DNA of 64,000 bases. It comes from JADJEK01 sp052034255 (GTDB taxonomy: Bacteria > Planctomycetota > B15-G4 > JADJEK01). How positions within the stretch are numbered: position 1 is the stretch's first letter; every line of letters begins with the position of its first letter. The position numbers were made by a program, and so were the translations under genes. Location: the NCBI GenBank assembly GCA_052034255.1, contig JBPOIU010000078.1:1-64000 (forward strand), read 5' to 3'. Below, piece by piece: positions 16,167-24,613 of this stretch. The notes beneath the pieces were generated by a model. It had not been told where the DNA came from and made no database searches. It worked only from the letters and a program-made list of their open reading frames with translations.

Positions 16167-17060
16167 ATGGTGCCGCGCTCCGAGCGCACGCTGCGCCGCG
16201 TGCTCGAGCGCGCCGTCGCGGCGCTCGAGCGTCGCGGTGTGCCCGAGGCTCGCCTCGACGTCGAGGTCTTGCTCGGGTTCGTGCTCGGTGTGTCACGCGC
16301 GTCGTTGGTCGCGCGCGACGACCGGCCGATCGATGCCCCTGCACGCGCCGTGTTCGCCGACCTTCGGCGTGGGGGGGCAGGGCGCGTTCCCGTGGCGTAC
16401 TTGATCGGCCGCAAGGAGTTCTACGGGCGCTCGTTCGGGGTCGATCCGCGCGTCCTGATCCCGCGACCGGAGACCGAGACGTTGATCGAGCGTGCGCTCG
16501 CCTGGGCTCGCACACGCTCGGGAGACATCGATGTGCTCGACGTCGGGACGGGCTCAGGATGCATCGGCATCACGTTGGCCGCCGAGGACCGGCGAATTCG
16601 CTGCGTGGCGATCGACGCCAGCGCGGATGCGGTCGAGTGTGCGCGCGCCAATGCGCGAGCGCTGGATGTCGCGGAGCGCTTCGATGCGCGCACCGCGCGA
16701 CTCGAAGAGTGGAACGCGGACCGGACGTTCGACCTCATCGTGTCGAACCCGCCGTACGTGGACGTGGGGGACGCGTGCGATCCGGAGACGGCCTTCGAGC
16801 CCGACCTCGCGTTGCGCGGAGCGAGCGGCACGTTTCCGGCCATCTATGACGCATTGATCACGTGCGCGCGGCGTACGCTGCGCCCGAGCGGTGCGATGTT
16901 CGTGGAAATCGGCGCCGGACAAGCGGCCACGATCGTCGAGCGGTTCGAGCGATCGCGGCTGTTCCAACGCGTCGAACGCCATGCCGACTTGGCCGGAGTC
17001 GAACGCGTCATCGGCGGTTGCGACGCGCGCGGCGGTCACACCGCGCCGTCGGCCCCGTGA
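16167..17060 (+). CDS. prmC: Release factor glutamine N5-methyltransferase PrmC
   Basis: The 297-residue enzyme uses S-adenosylmethionine to methylate the glutamine of the GGQ motif in release factors. The SAM-binding motif DVGTGSGCIGI is near residues 126-136 and the NPPY catalytic motif is at 194-197 (IVSNPPYVDV). An N-terminal helical domain of about 80 residues for release factor binding is present, as is the family segment YLIGRKEFYGRSF. It ends one base before the convergent PilZ gene. Confidence 0.95.
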   Translation: MVPRSERTLRRVLERAVAALERRGVPEARLDVEVLLGFVLGVSRASLVARDDRPIDAPARAVFADLRRGGAGRVPVAYLIGRKEFYGRSFGVDPRVLIPRPETETLIERALAWARTRSGDIDVLDVGTGSGCIGITLAAEDRRIRCVAIDASADAVECARANARALDVAERFDARTARLEEWNADRTFDLIVSNPPYVDVGDACDPETAFEPDLALRGASGTFPAIYDALITCARRTLRPSGAMFVEIGAGQAATIVERFERSRLFQRVERHADLAGVERVIGGCDARGGHTAPSAP

Positions 17061-17061
17061 T

Positions 17062-17424
17062 TCAGTCCAGGCGCGAGCGGACGAACTCTTCGAGGGCGCC
17101 GCGGGTCTCGACCGGCAGGTCGGTGAAGTAGACCGCGAGCTCGAACTTCTTGCTCTTGCCCTTGCCGACCGGCTGGCAGCGCACGACGGCGCCGGTCAGG
17201 TCGAACGCGACGCTCGGCGCCGCGTGGCCGGACTTCGACGGGAGCACGAGCTTCATGCTCACCATCGTCATCTCTTCGACCTTCTTGTCGGAGTGCAGCA
17301 GCAGGCCCGACATGCTCACGTTCTTGACCGTCGCCTCGATGGGCGCGCTCGAGGACGTGATCTTCGCGTCGAAGCTTCCCTCGACGCGCGGGTGCCGGCG
17401 GCGGTCCTTGACTCGTTCGACCAT
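17062..17424 (-). CDS. PilZ-domain protein, probable cyclic-di-GMP receptor
   Basis: The 120-residue protein is essentially one PilZ domain. It has the RRRHPR motif near residue 8 and the NVSMSG motif at about 35-40, which together form the cyclic-di-GMP site (RxxxR and D/NxSxxG). The start at 17424 has GAGGT just upstream; the longer open frame runs back through ssb and is spurious. No partner domain is present, so it would act on another protein, such as polysaccharide synthesis or motility machinery. Confidence 0.85.
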   Translation of the reverse strand: MVERVKDRRRHPRVEGSFDAKITSSSAPIEATVKNVSMSGLLLHSDKKVEEMTMVSMKLVLPSKSGHAAPSVAFDLTGAVVRCQPVGKGKSKKFELAVYFTDLPVETRGALEEFVRSRLD

Positions 17425-17546
17425 GACGACCTCGGAGTTCGTTGCTTGGGAGCCCCGGTCCGGGGCGTCCGATGGCGCGTCTCTTCGGCCGGATCCCGCA
17501 CCGGGCTTGAGTGCAATCGCGCGAAATCCTCGGAGTGCCCGCGTCC

Positions 17547-17575
17547 TTTCCCCTCGTCGACCGCGCCGGTAGCAT
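17547..17575 (+). promoter_or_regulatory. Possible promoter for ssb
   Basis: TTTCCC (17547-17552) and TAGCAT (17570-17575) are 17 bases apart, 23 bases before the ssb start codon. The -35 box is poor, so this is a weak call. Confidence 0.3.
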
Positions 17576-17598
17576 CCGGCCCAAACGAAAGGCAACCC

Positions 17599-18045
17599 AT
17601 GGCTCAATTCAACCGTGTGTTCTTGATGGGCAACCTGACGCGGGACCCCGCGCAACGATTCCTGCCGAGCGGGCAGTCGGTCGTCGAAATCGGGATCGCG
17701 ACGAACCGCAAGTACACGGCGCAGAATGGCGAGAAGCGCGAGGAAGTGACGTTCGTCGACGTCGAAGCCTGGGGCAAGCAGGGCGAAGTGATCGCCAAGT
17801 ACTTCAAGAAGGGCAATCCGATCTTCATCGAAGGTCGCCTGAAGTTCGATTCGTGGCAGACGAAGGAAGGCGAGAAGCGCTCGAAGCTGCGCGTCGTCCT
17901 CGAACGCTTCGAGTTCCTGGGCGGCGGGCAGGGACGCACTCAAGAAGGCGGCAGCGCCGACCTCGATCCCACCGACTTCGGCGTGGATGCGGGCGGCGGC
18001 GGCGGCGGTCATCAGGCCGACGCGTCCGGCGACATCCCGTTCTGA
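17599..18045 (+). CDS. ssb: Single-stranded DNA-binding protein
   Basis: The 148-residue protein has an OB-fold over about residues 1-107 (FNRVFLMGNLTRDP, EVTFVDVEAWGKQ, FIEGRLKFDSWQ). A Gly-rich linker follows, and the C-terminal tip ends in DIPF, which recruits replication and repair proteins. It protects single-stranded DNA during replication, recombination and repair. moaD begins only eight bases later, so the molybdopterin genes may share its transcript. Confidence 0.96.
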   Translation: MAQFNRVFLMGNLTRDPAQRFLPSGQSVVEIGIATNRKYTAQNGEKREEVTFVDVEAWGKQGEVIAKYFKKGNPIFIEGRLKFDSWQTKEGEKRSKLRVVLERFEFLGGGQGRTQEGGSADLDPTDFGVDAGGGGGGHQADASGDIPF

Positions 18046-18053
18046 ACCCGACG

Positions 18054-18293
18054 ATGCGCGTCCGCGTGCTGCTCTTCGCCGCGATGCGCGAACGGTTCCA
18101 GACCGCGGAGCTCGAACTCGACCTCGCGGCGGACGCCCATGTGTCCGACGCGATCGCGGCGCTGGACGCTCGTCTGCCAGGATTGGCGGCCGAGCGTTTC
18201 GTGTGCGCCGTCGACGAGAGCTACGCGACGCCGAAGACGGCGCTGCGGGACGGAGCCGCGCTGGCGTTGATCCCACCGGTCAGCGGCGGTTGA
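18054..18293 (+). CDS. moaD: Molybdopterin synthase small subunit MoaD
   Basis: The 79-residue ubiquitin-like protein ends in Gly-Gly, whose C-terminus carries the sulfur used to make molybdopterin dithiolene. The sequence keeps VRVLLFAAMRE and ALIPPVSGG. It is followed one base later by moaE, its partner subunit. Confidence 0.92.
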   Translation: MRVRVLLFAAMRERFQTAELELDLAADAHVSDAIAALDARLPGLAAERFVCAVDESYATPKTALRDGAALALIPPVSGG

Positions 18294-18294
18294 C

Positions 18295-18705
18295 ATGATC
18301 GCCTTGGTCTCGACCCCGATCGACGTCGGAACGTTGCTCGAACGCTGTTCCGATCCGGCCGCGGGCGGCTTGGTGTTGTTCGTCGGTCGGGTCCGCGATC
18401 ACACGCACGGACGGGCCGTGGTACGCCTCGAGTACGAGGCGTACCCGGCGATGGCGGAGAAGGAACTCTCCCGCTTGGTCGACGAGGCCAGAGCGCGCTT
18501 TGCCGTCGAGGCGATCGACATCGTGCATCGCGTCGGAGTGCTGGACATCGGCGCGATCGCAGTCGCGATCGTCGTCCAAGCGGCGCACCGGGACGCCGCG
18601 TTCACGGCCTGCCGGTTCGCGATCGACGAGCTCAAGAAAACGGTGCCGATCTGGAAGAAGGAAGTCTTCGCCGACGGCGAGGAATGGGTCAGCCCCCGGC
18701 CGTGA
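18295..18705 (+). CDS. moaE: Molybdopterin synthase large subunit MoaE
   Basis: The 136-residue enzyme combines with thiocarboxylated MoaD to convert cyclic pyranopterin monophosphate to molybdopterin. FVGRVRDH, LEYEAYP and KKTVPIWKKE are visible, the last holding the active-site lysines. moaC and a mog/moaB gene are about 13 kb away; moaA, moeA and moeB were not seen. Confidence 0.95.
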   Translation: MIALVSTPIDVGTLLERCSDPAAGGLVLFVGRVRDHTHGRAVVRLEYEAYPAMAEKELSRLVDEARARFAVEAIDIVHRVGVLDIGAIAVAIVVQAAHRDAAFTACRFAIDELKKTVPIWKKEVFADGEEWVSPRP

Positions 18706-18714
18706 TCGCGTGCG

Positions 18715-18736
18715 CCACGCGAGGCACTTCGCGTGG
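18715..18736. terminator. Hairpin between convergent moaE and lpxA
   Basis: A perfect 8-bp inverted repeat (18715-18722 with 18729-18736, loop six bases) starts ten bases after the moaE stop. It has no T-run. The rest of the 185-bp convergent gap shows only a short direct repeat (GTGACGGCTGA, twice, near 18825-18850). Confidence 0.4.
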
Positions 18737-18890
18737 GACGCCATCGTCGAACGATCCGCATGCATCGACGATCGGTCGGAACCGAGGAACCCGTTTCGCG
18801 CGCTCGCCCGCTTGGGACCACCAGTGACGGCTGACGCGGTGACGGCTGAGGCCGCGAAGCGCGTTCAGGGCCGCCGTAGCGCGCGGACGA

Positions 18891-19709
18891 TCAGATCTCT
18901 TCGTCCAGCGCCTGACGCATCAGGCGACGCGCCGCGATCACGCGGCGGCCGAATCGGCACAGCCCGCGCTTCGTGCCCTTGATGAAGTCGAGGATGGTCT
19001 GGATCTCGGGCGTCTGCGGCATGCGCGTCGCTTCCGCGACGGCGTCGGGCACGGGCAGGTGGAAGAACAGGCGGAACACTTCGCGGATCTGCTCGCGCTT
19101 GTCCCCGTCGAGTCCGGCACGGCGCATGCCGACGACGTTGGTCCCGACGATCGAGTCGATACCGGACGCGATCGAGTACGGCAGCACGTCCTTGCCGACA
19201 CCGCCGAGGCCCTGGACCATCGCCAGCGTGCCGATGCGCGACCATTGATGCACGACGACGTTGCCCGAGATGAACGCGCGGTCGTGGATGACGACGTGGC
19301 CGCCGAGCAGCGCGCCGTTCACCAACGTCACGCGATCGTGGATCTCGCAGTCGTGTGCGACGTGCGCATGGCCCATGATCAGGTTGTGGTTGCCGACGCG
19401 CGTGACGCCCGAGCCTTGCACCGTGCCGCGGTGGAGCTCGGCGTGTTCGCGGATGATGTTGCCGTTGCCGATGATCAGCTTCGTCGGCTCGTTCTTGTAG
19501 CCGAGGTGCTGCGGCTCGTGCCCGATCACGGCGAACGGGTGGATCACGTTGTCGGTGCCGATCTCGGTGTGACCGGAGACGTGCACGAATGCGACCAAGC
19601 GCGTGCGTGGGCCGATCTTCACCGGGCCGTCGATGACGACGTGGGGACCGATCTCGACGTCGTCGGCGATCTCCGCGCGGCGGTCGACGACAGCGGTGGG
19701 GTGGATCAC
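18891..19709 (-). CDS. lpxA: Acyl-ACP--UDP-N-acetylglucosamine O-acyltransferase LpxA
   Basis: The 272-residue protein catalyses the first step of lipid A synthesis, adding a 3-hydroxyacyl chain to UDP-GlcNAc. The N-terminal half shows the hexapeptide repeats of a left-handed beta-helix. The catalytic His lies in HVAHDC near residues 116-121. The C-terminal helical domain carries GLDGDKREQIREVFR. I selected the GTG at 19709 because GGAGG is four bases upstream and the sequence then begins IHPTAVV as in relatives; an earlier GTG at 19748 adds 13 residues. Its presence implies an outer membrane with lipid A. Confidence 0.93.
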   Translation of the reverse strand: MIHPTAVVDRRAEIADDVEIGPHVVIDGPVKIGPRTRLVAFVHVSGHTEIGTDNVIHPFAVIGHEPQHLGYKNEPTKLIIGNGNIIREHAELHRGTVQGSGVTRVGNHNLIMGHAHVAHDCEIHDRVTLVNGALLGGHVVIHDRAFISGNVVVHQWSRIGTLAMVQGLGGVGKDVLPYSIASGIDSIVGTNVVGMRRAGLDGDKREQIREVFRLFFHLPVPDAVAEATRMPQTPEIQTILDFIKGTKRGLCRFGRRVIAARRLMRQALDEEI

Positions 19710-19904
19710 GATGCCTCCGGCAGGAACGGAACCGAGGGATATGGACACGGCCGGTCCACGTCGAATCGAACGCGAGGACCAGCCAGAAACGTAGCGATCG
19801 GCGCGGGAAGCGCCACTCCGAGGGCGTGCGGGGAAACGCCGCGCCAGCGAGCGCCGAGGACAGGCCGCGCGGTGCGTCGCGGGAGCCTCGGCGCGGCGTG
19901 CCGT

Positions 19905-21473
19905 TCAGGGATGGAAGATCTCGGCGGTGTCGAACGAGATCGTCTGCGTCGGTGCCTGCGGATTCGGTTCTTCACCGCCTCCTGCCACCAGCACGGTGCC
20001 GTCGCTGAGCAACACCGCGGTCGCGTTCGCGCGCGGCTGCGTCATCGGATGGGTAGCGAGCAGGCCGAAATTGGGTTGGTAGAGATCGATCGTGGAGTCC
20101 GGCGTCGGAACGTAGAGGCTGCCGTACGCGCCGCCCGCGATCACGATGTCGCCGGTCGGCAACACCACGGCCGCACTGACGCCGCGCGCGACCGACAGGA
20201 AGCCGTCGAACGCGAACGTGCCGCCGCCGACGCTCTCGTCGAACAGTTCGATGGTGTCGTTCTCGATCGGCGACAGGATCGACGCACCGGTCGACGTCGC
20301 GCCGCCGATGATCGCCACGCGTCCGTCGTTCAGCAGCACGGCGGCGTGTCCCGCGCGATCGATCGTCATCGACTTCTGACTGCCGAAGGTGCCCGCGCCA
20401 GCGTTCTGCGTGTAGAGCTGACCCTTGTCGGAGATGTAGGGGAGCGAGAACAGCGTCGTGTACGAGAAGCCGCCGGCGACCAGGACCTTGCCGTTTTGCA
20501 GCGTCGTCGCCGTATGGCCGACGCGTGGCTCGCCCATGTTCGGTCCGGCCGAGAACGTGTTCGTCGCCGGATTGAAGATCTCGGTCGTGCGGTGGGCTTT
20601 GGTGATGATGTCCAACGCGTTCATGAACGAGCTCGTTCCGCCCGTCACCAGCACGCGTCCGTCGGGCAGTCGATTTGCCTGATGCAGGCCCCGCGCCACC
20701 GCGAGGTTGCCGACCGCGACCGACACGCCGGTGAACGGGTGGTAGATCTCGGCGGTCGCGACCGGCTCGCCGATCGGGAACGCGTCGGCGCCACCGATCA
20801 ACAGCACGCGTCCGTCGTTCAGCATGGTCGCCGTGTGCGACACGCGCGGCGCGAGCATCGGCGGCATCGGCGTGAACGTCTGCGTCGCCGGGTCGTAGAG
20901 GTCGACCGAGTTCTGGCCGTAGCTCGCGACGATCCCGTCGTCGCCGCCACCGAACAGCAGGACTTTGCCGTCCGAGCGCGTGATCGCGGTGTAGCCGGCT
21001 CGGCGCACCGACATCGCGGACAGCGTCACCTCGCTGTCGAACGGCAGCGCAGGCGTCAGCACCCAGCGCTGGGACTTGCCATCGATCAGGCCGCCGGCGA
21101 TCCGCACGGCCTGGAAATGCAGGGTCAGCACGTCGAGGATCGGCAAGGGCGGGAACGGCAGCGGGATGTCGACGGAGCCGCTCCCCGGCACGGTTCCGAG
21201 GAAGCCCGGCAGTCCGACCGACAGGTCGAGCAGGTCGAAGCCGACGTCGAGGCTCGACGGGGAATGGGGGGCCGGCAGCGCCGTCGGACCGGAGTTCAGC
21301 GACAAGATCAGGAGGTACTGCGTCCCCGGGGCCGCGCTCACGGTCATGGTGGTGACGGCGTTGATCGTTCCGCCGCCGGTCGACTGCAGCGAGATCTGCG
21401 CGTCGGCGCGGGCTACACAGAGGCCTAGCACGGCGGTGGCTACGGTTCGCAGGATCGATGGTCGAGCTCGCAT
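19905..21473 (-). CDS. Exported kelch-repeat protein
   Basis: The 522-residue protein begins with a signal peptide (cleavage expected near ARADA). About 120 residues of beta-rich sequence follow, then a kelch beta-propeller (about 150-520) with at least six repeats of the type HTATMLNDGRVLLIGG. Such propellers bind proteins or glycans, and some are oxidases, but the copper-ligating residues of galactose oxidase are not evident. A GAGGAG site precedes the ATG. It is upstream of lpxA on the same strand, but the 195-bp gap makes a shared transcript uncertain. Confidence 0.8.
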   Translation of the reverse strand: MRARPSILRTVATAVLGLCVARADAQISLQSTGGGTINAVTTMTVSAAPGTQYLLILSLNSGPTALPAPHSPSSLDVGFDLLDLSVGLPGFLGTVPGSGSVDIPLPFPPLPILDVLTLHFQAVRIAGGLIDGKSQRWVLTPALPFDSEVTLSAMSVRRAGYTAITRSDGKVLLFGGGDDGIVASYGQNSVDLYDPATQTFTPMPPMLAPRVSHTATMLNDGRVLLIGGADAFPIGEPVATAEIYHPFTGVSVAVGNLAVARGLHQANRLPDGRVLVTGGTSSFMNALDIITKAHRTTEIFNPATNTFSAGPNMGEPRVGHTATTLQNGKVLVAGGFSYTTLFSLPYISDKGQLYTQNAGAGTFGSQKSMTIDRAGHAAVLLNDGRVAIIGGATSTGASILSPIENDTIELFDESVGGGTFAFDGFLSVARGVSAAVVLPTGDIVIAGGAYGSLYVPTPDSTIDLYQPNFGLLATHPMTQPRANATAVLLSDGTVLVAGGGEEPNPQAPTQTISFDTAEIFHP

Positions 21474-21640
21474 CGTCTCGGTCTCCTCGGGGTCAACGCT
21501 GGACGGTCCGGTTCGTACGAGAGGGTCACAGGACCCGACCTCGTGGGCGGGCCGAGTGTAACTTGGGCACTCGCGTTCGCGCGCGGTCCGTCTCCGGCCG
21601 GCACCGGATCGCGCCGACGACTTCGATCCGAAGGAGAGTC

Positions 21641-24580
21641 ATGCGTCTCGCCATCCCCGTTCGCCTTGCGTGCGTGTTCGGGCTCGCCTGGGGTTTCGCC
21701 GCACGCGCTTCGGCGCAAGAGGACGAACTCCAGATCGCGCGCCGCGACGCCGACACCGGCGTCTACTACCGCGCCGAAGAGACGCTCTACGGCATCCTCG
21801 AAGAGTCGCCCGAGCGCGATGACGCCCGCCTGCTGTTGCTCGACGTGCTGCGCGCGCAGGGCAAGTACGAGGCCGCCGACGAGATCGACTCCGAACTGGC
21901 CGGCCGCCCGATCGCGAATCGTTCCGACGTGCTCGCGGCGCGCGCCGCGTATGCGTTCGAGCGCGGTCGACTGGATGCCGCCGAAGAGGCCGCGCTCGCG
22001 GCGATCGACGCCGACGGCAAGAACCTCGATGCGGCGACCGTGCTCGCGCAGGTCCTGCGCTACCGCGGGCACGACGACGAAGCGAAGTCCGTCGCGCAGC
22101 GTGTGGTGCGCTCGGTGAACGCGGCGTCGCCGTCGGAGCGCACGACCTCCGAGAGCGACCTGTTCCTGGGCGTGGGTCGGCTGTACGAAGCGATCGGCGC
22201 ACTCGATCTCGCCGCCGAGCACTTGGTGCAAGCCGAAGCGCTCCGCAAGCGCGAGAAGCGCGGCACGGCCGACGTGCTCGTGGTCCTCGGCGATGCGTAT
22301 CGGCAGGCGCGCTCGATGGCCGGCGATCAGCCGCGCGCGTTCTCGACGTATCGCGATGCCCTCGAGCAGAATCCCGCGCTGGTTCGCGCGAAGCTCGGTC
22401 GGATTCGCACGCACTTCTACGTGCAGGACACGAGCGACGCGGAGCGCGAGATCGCCGAGGTCTTGGCGATCAAACCCAACGACGGCGAAGCGCTGACGTT
22501 GAAGGCGCGGCTGCGGACCATCGACGGCCGCTACAGCGAAGCGTTGTCCATCCTGGATGGCGTGCTCGCCTCGAATCCGAACGCCAAGGAGGCGCTCGCC
22601 GAGCGGGCCGCCACGCTGCATCTGTTGCGCCGCACCGAGGAACGCGAGCAGTGCGTGACGCGCGCGCTCGCGATCGATCCGACCTACGGCGAAGCGCTGC
22701 GGACGGTCGGCGACGCGATTTCGAGCCACTACCGCTTCGCCGAAGCGATTCCGTTCCATCGGCGGGCGCTCGAGATCGACGACGGCGACGCGCTGACGTG
22801 GATCTCGCTCGGCCGAGACCTGTGCTTCGTCGGCCAAGAGAAGGAAGGCGCGGAAGCGCTCGAGCGATCGAAGCAAGCCGAAGACGATCCCACGACCGCC
22901 GAGCTCGATTGGTTGCCGCATCCATGGCGCGCGAACATGCTGACCGTGCTGTCGCGCATGGACAAGGAATACGTCGACGGCGGCGACCAGGCGATCCGCT
23001 TCCGCATCCACACGCACGAGAATCCGATCATGGAGCCGCGGCTGCGCGCGGCCTTCGACGCCGATGGAGCGATGTTGCGGGCACGCTACGGCTGGTCGCC
23101 GGACCCGAACTTGTTGGTCGAGAACATGGCTTCGCACACCGACTTCTCGGTGCGCACGGTCGGCTTCGCGGGGCTTGGCGCCGTCGGTGCTTGCTTCGGC
23201 CCGTTGGTCACGCTGCTGTCCGCGCGCGCCGAAGGACTGCGCGGATCGTTCTGCTGGCGCAGGACCGCTCTGCATGAGCTCGCTCACGTGTACACGCTCG
23301 GCCGCTCGAACGGGCGCGTGCCGCGGTGGCTGACGGAAGGCTGCTCGGTGTACGAGGAGTTCCGCGCCGACCCGCAGTGGTACCGCGATCAGGAACTCGA
23401 ATTGCTCGACGCGTTCGCGAACGGCACGGTGATTCCGTTGGCGGAATTCAACGCGGCGTTTCGCTCGCCGCGCGTGATGTTCGCGTACTTCCAGGGCGGG
23501 CTGTGGGTCGAGTTCGCCGTCGAGCGCTATGGCTTCGACTCGATCCTGCGCATGCTCGATGCCTACGCCGAGGACCTCGAGACCCCGCAAGTCATCGACC
23601 GCGTGTTCGGGAAGGCGACCACGGCTATGGACGAGGAGTTCCGCGCGTTCCTGCTCGAGACCCGGCTGAAGGGCCTCAAGGTCCAGCCCACGTTCGACGA
23701 GGACAGGCGTCGCGCGCTGCTCGCGCAACTGCGCAAGTCTCCCGACGCCGTCGGCACGTTGGTCGACGCGGCGTGGGCCTGCTACCAGGGCGGGCGCGCG
23801 GTCGACGCCGACGTCCATCTCTCGAAGGCGCTGAAGAAGGAACCGACGCACCCGGGCGCCTTGCGGCTCGCGGCGCGGCGCGCGCTGGACCGGGGGCGGA
23901 AGGACCTCGCGCGCGAGAACCTCGAGGCGGCGTTCACGAACGGTGGCGAGGAGTTCACCGCGGCGATGCAGCTCGCGGAGTTGCGCGGTGGCGTGAAGGA
24001 TTTCGAAGGCGCGCGGCAAGCGCTGCGCATCGCGATCGCGTGCTTCCCGCATGCGATCGGGCCCGGCAGTCCCTATCTCGCACTGCACGAATCGCTGATG
24101 AGCGAGCAGCGCACCGACGAAGCGATGAAGGAGCTCGCGAACTACGTCGCGCTCGACGAGACCGCGGTACCGCAGCGTTTGGCGCTCGCGCGTTGGCACG
24201 AAAGCGAGGCGCGCTTCGATGTCGCGCTGCGGCTGTTGCGCGAAGTCGAGAACGTGGAACCGTTCAGTCGCGAGGCCTACGCGATGCAAGCGCGCGTGCT
24301 GACGCAGATGAATCGTCCCGCCGACGCGATCACCGCGTGGCGCTCGGCGCTGCTGGTTGACCCTCGCATGGAGCGTGGATACTCTCCGCCCCCGGCCGAG
24401 GAGACAGCGGCCTCGGAAAGACGGGAACGAGAGGATCGCGCGGAGATTTTGGTGTCGATCGCCGAGCTCGAGCTCGACGTCGGAGATCGCACCGCCGCGC
24501 GTCGTGACCTCCAAGAGGCCGTGCGCCTCGTCCCCGGATTTCCGCGCGCTGTCGAACTTCTGGAGCAGGTTGGCTCCTGA
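21641..24580 (+). CDS. Exported TPR protein with HELAH metallopeptidase motif
   Basis: The 979-residue protein has a signal peptide (residues 1-25, ending ASAQ). About 15 TPR repeats flank a central domain with HELAH near residue 545 and WLTEG about 20 residues later. These are the zinc ligands and catalytic Glu of gluzincin-type (peptidase MA-like) metallopeptidases. The ATG follows AAGGAG. It likely acts in the periplasm or on the surface, processing or scaffolding proteins; substrates are unknown. The divergent gene is a kelch protein, and a DnaA-like gene follows 33 bases later. Confidence 0.8.
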   Translation: MRLAIPVRLACVFGLAWGFAARASAQEDELQIARRDADTGVYYRAEETLYGILEESPERDDARLLLLDVLRAQGKYEAADEIDSELAGRPIANRSDVLAARAAYAFERGRLDAAEEAALAAIDADGKNLDAATVLAQVLRYRGHDDEAKSVAQRVVRSVNAASPSERTTSESDLFLGVGRLYEAIGALDLAAEHLVQAEALRKREKRGTADVLVVLGDAYRQARSMAGDQPRAFSTYRDALEQNPALVRAKLGRIRTHFYVQDTSDAEREIAEVLAIKPNDGEALTLKARLRTIDGRYSEALSILDGVLASNPNAKEALAERAATLHLLRRTEEREQCVTRALAIDPTYGEALRTVGDAISSHYRFAEAIPFHRRALEIDDGDALTWISLGRDLCFVGQEKEGAEALERSKQAEDDPTTAELDWLPHPWRANMLTVLSRMDKEYVDGGDQAIRFRIHTHENPIMEPRLRAAFDADGAMLRARYGWSPDPNLLVENMASHTDFSVRTVGFAGLGAVGACFGPLVTLLSARAEGLRGSFCWRRTALHELAHVYTLGRSNGRVPRWLTEGCSVYEEFRADPQWYRDQELELLDAFANGTVIPLAEFNAAFRSPRVMFAYFQGGLWVEFAVERYGFDSILRMLDAYAEDLETPQVIDRVFGKATTAMDEEFRAFLLETRLKGLKVQPTFDEDRRRALLAQLRKSPDAVGTLVDAAWACYQGGRAVDADVHLSKALKKEPTHPGALRLAARRALDRGRKDLARENLEAAFTNGGEEFTAAMQLAELRGGVKDFEGARQALRIAIACFPHAIGPGSPYLALHESLMSEQRTDEAMKELANYVALDETAVPQRLALARWHESEARFDVALRLLREVENVEPFSREAYAMQARVLTQMNRPADAITAWRSALLVDPRMERGYSPPPAEETAASERREREDRAEILVSIAELELDVGDRTAARRDLQEAVRLVPGFPRAVELLEQVGS

Positions 24581-24613
24581 AACCATCGGCTCGAGCGGAG
24601 TTCCACACCACGC

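Noticed and set aside
24581..24613. Replication origin next to the DnaA-like gene
   Set aside because: The gap is only 33 bases and no DnaA-box sequences or AT-rich element were seen nearby.
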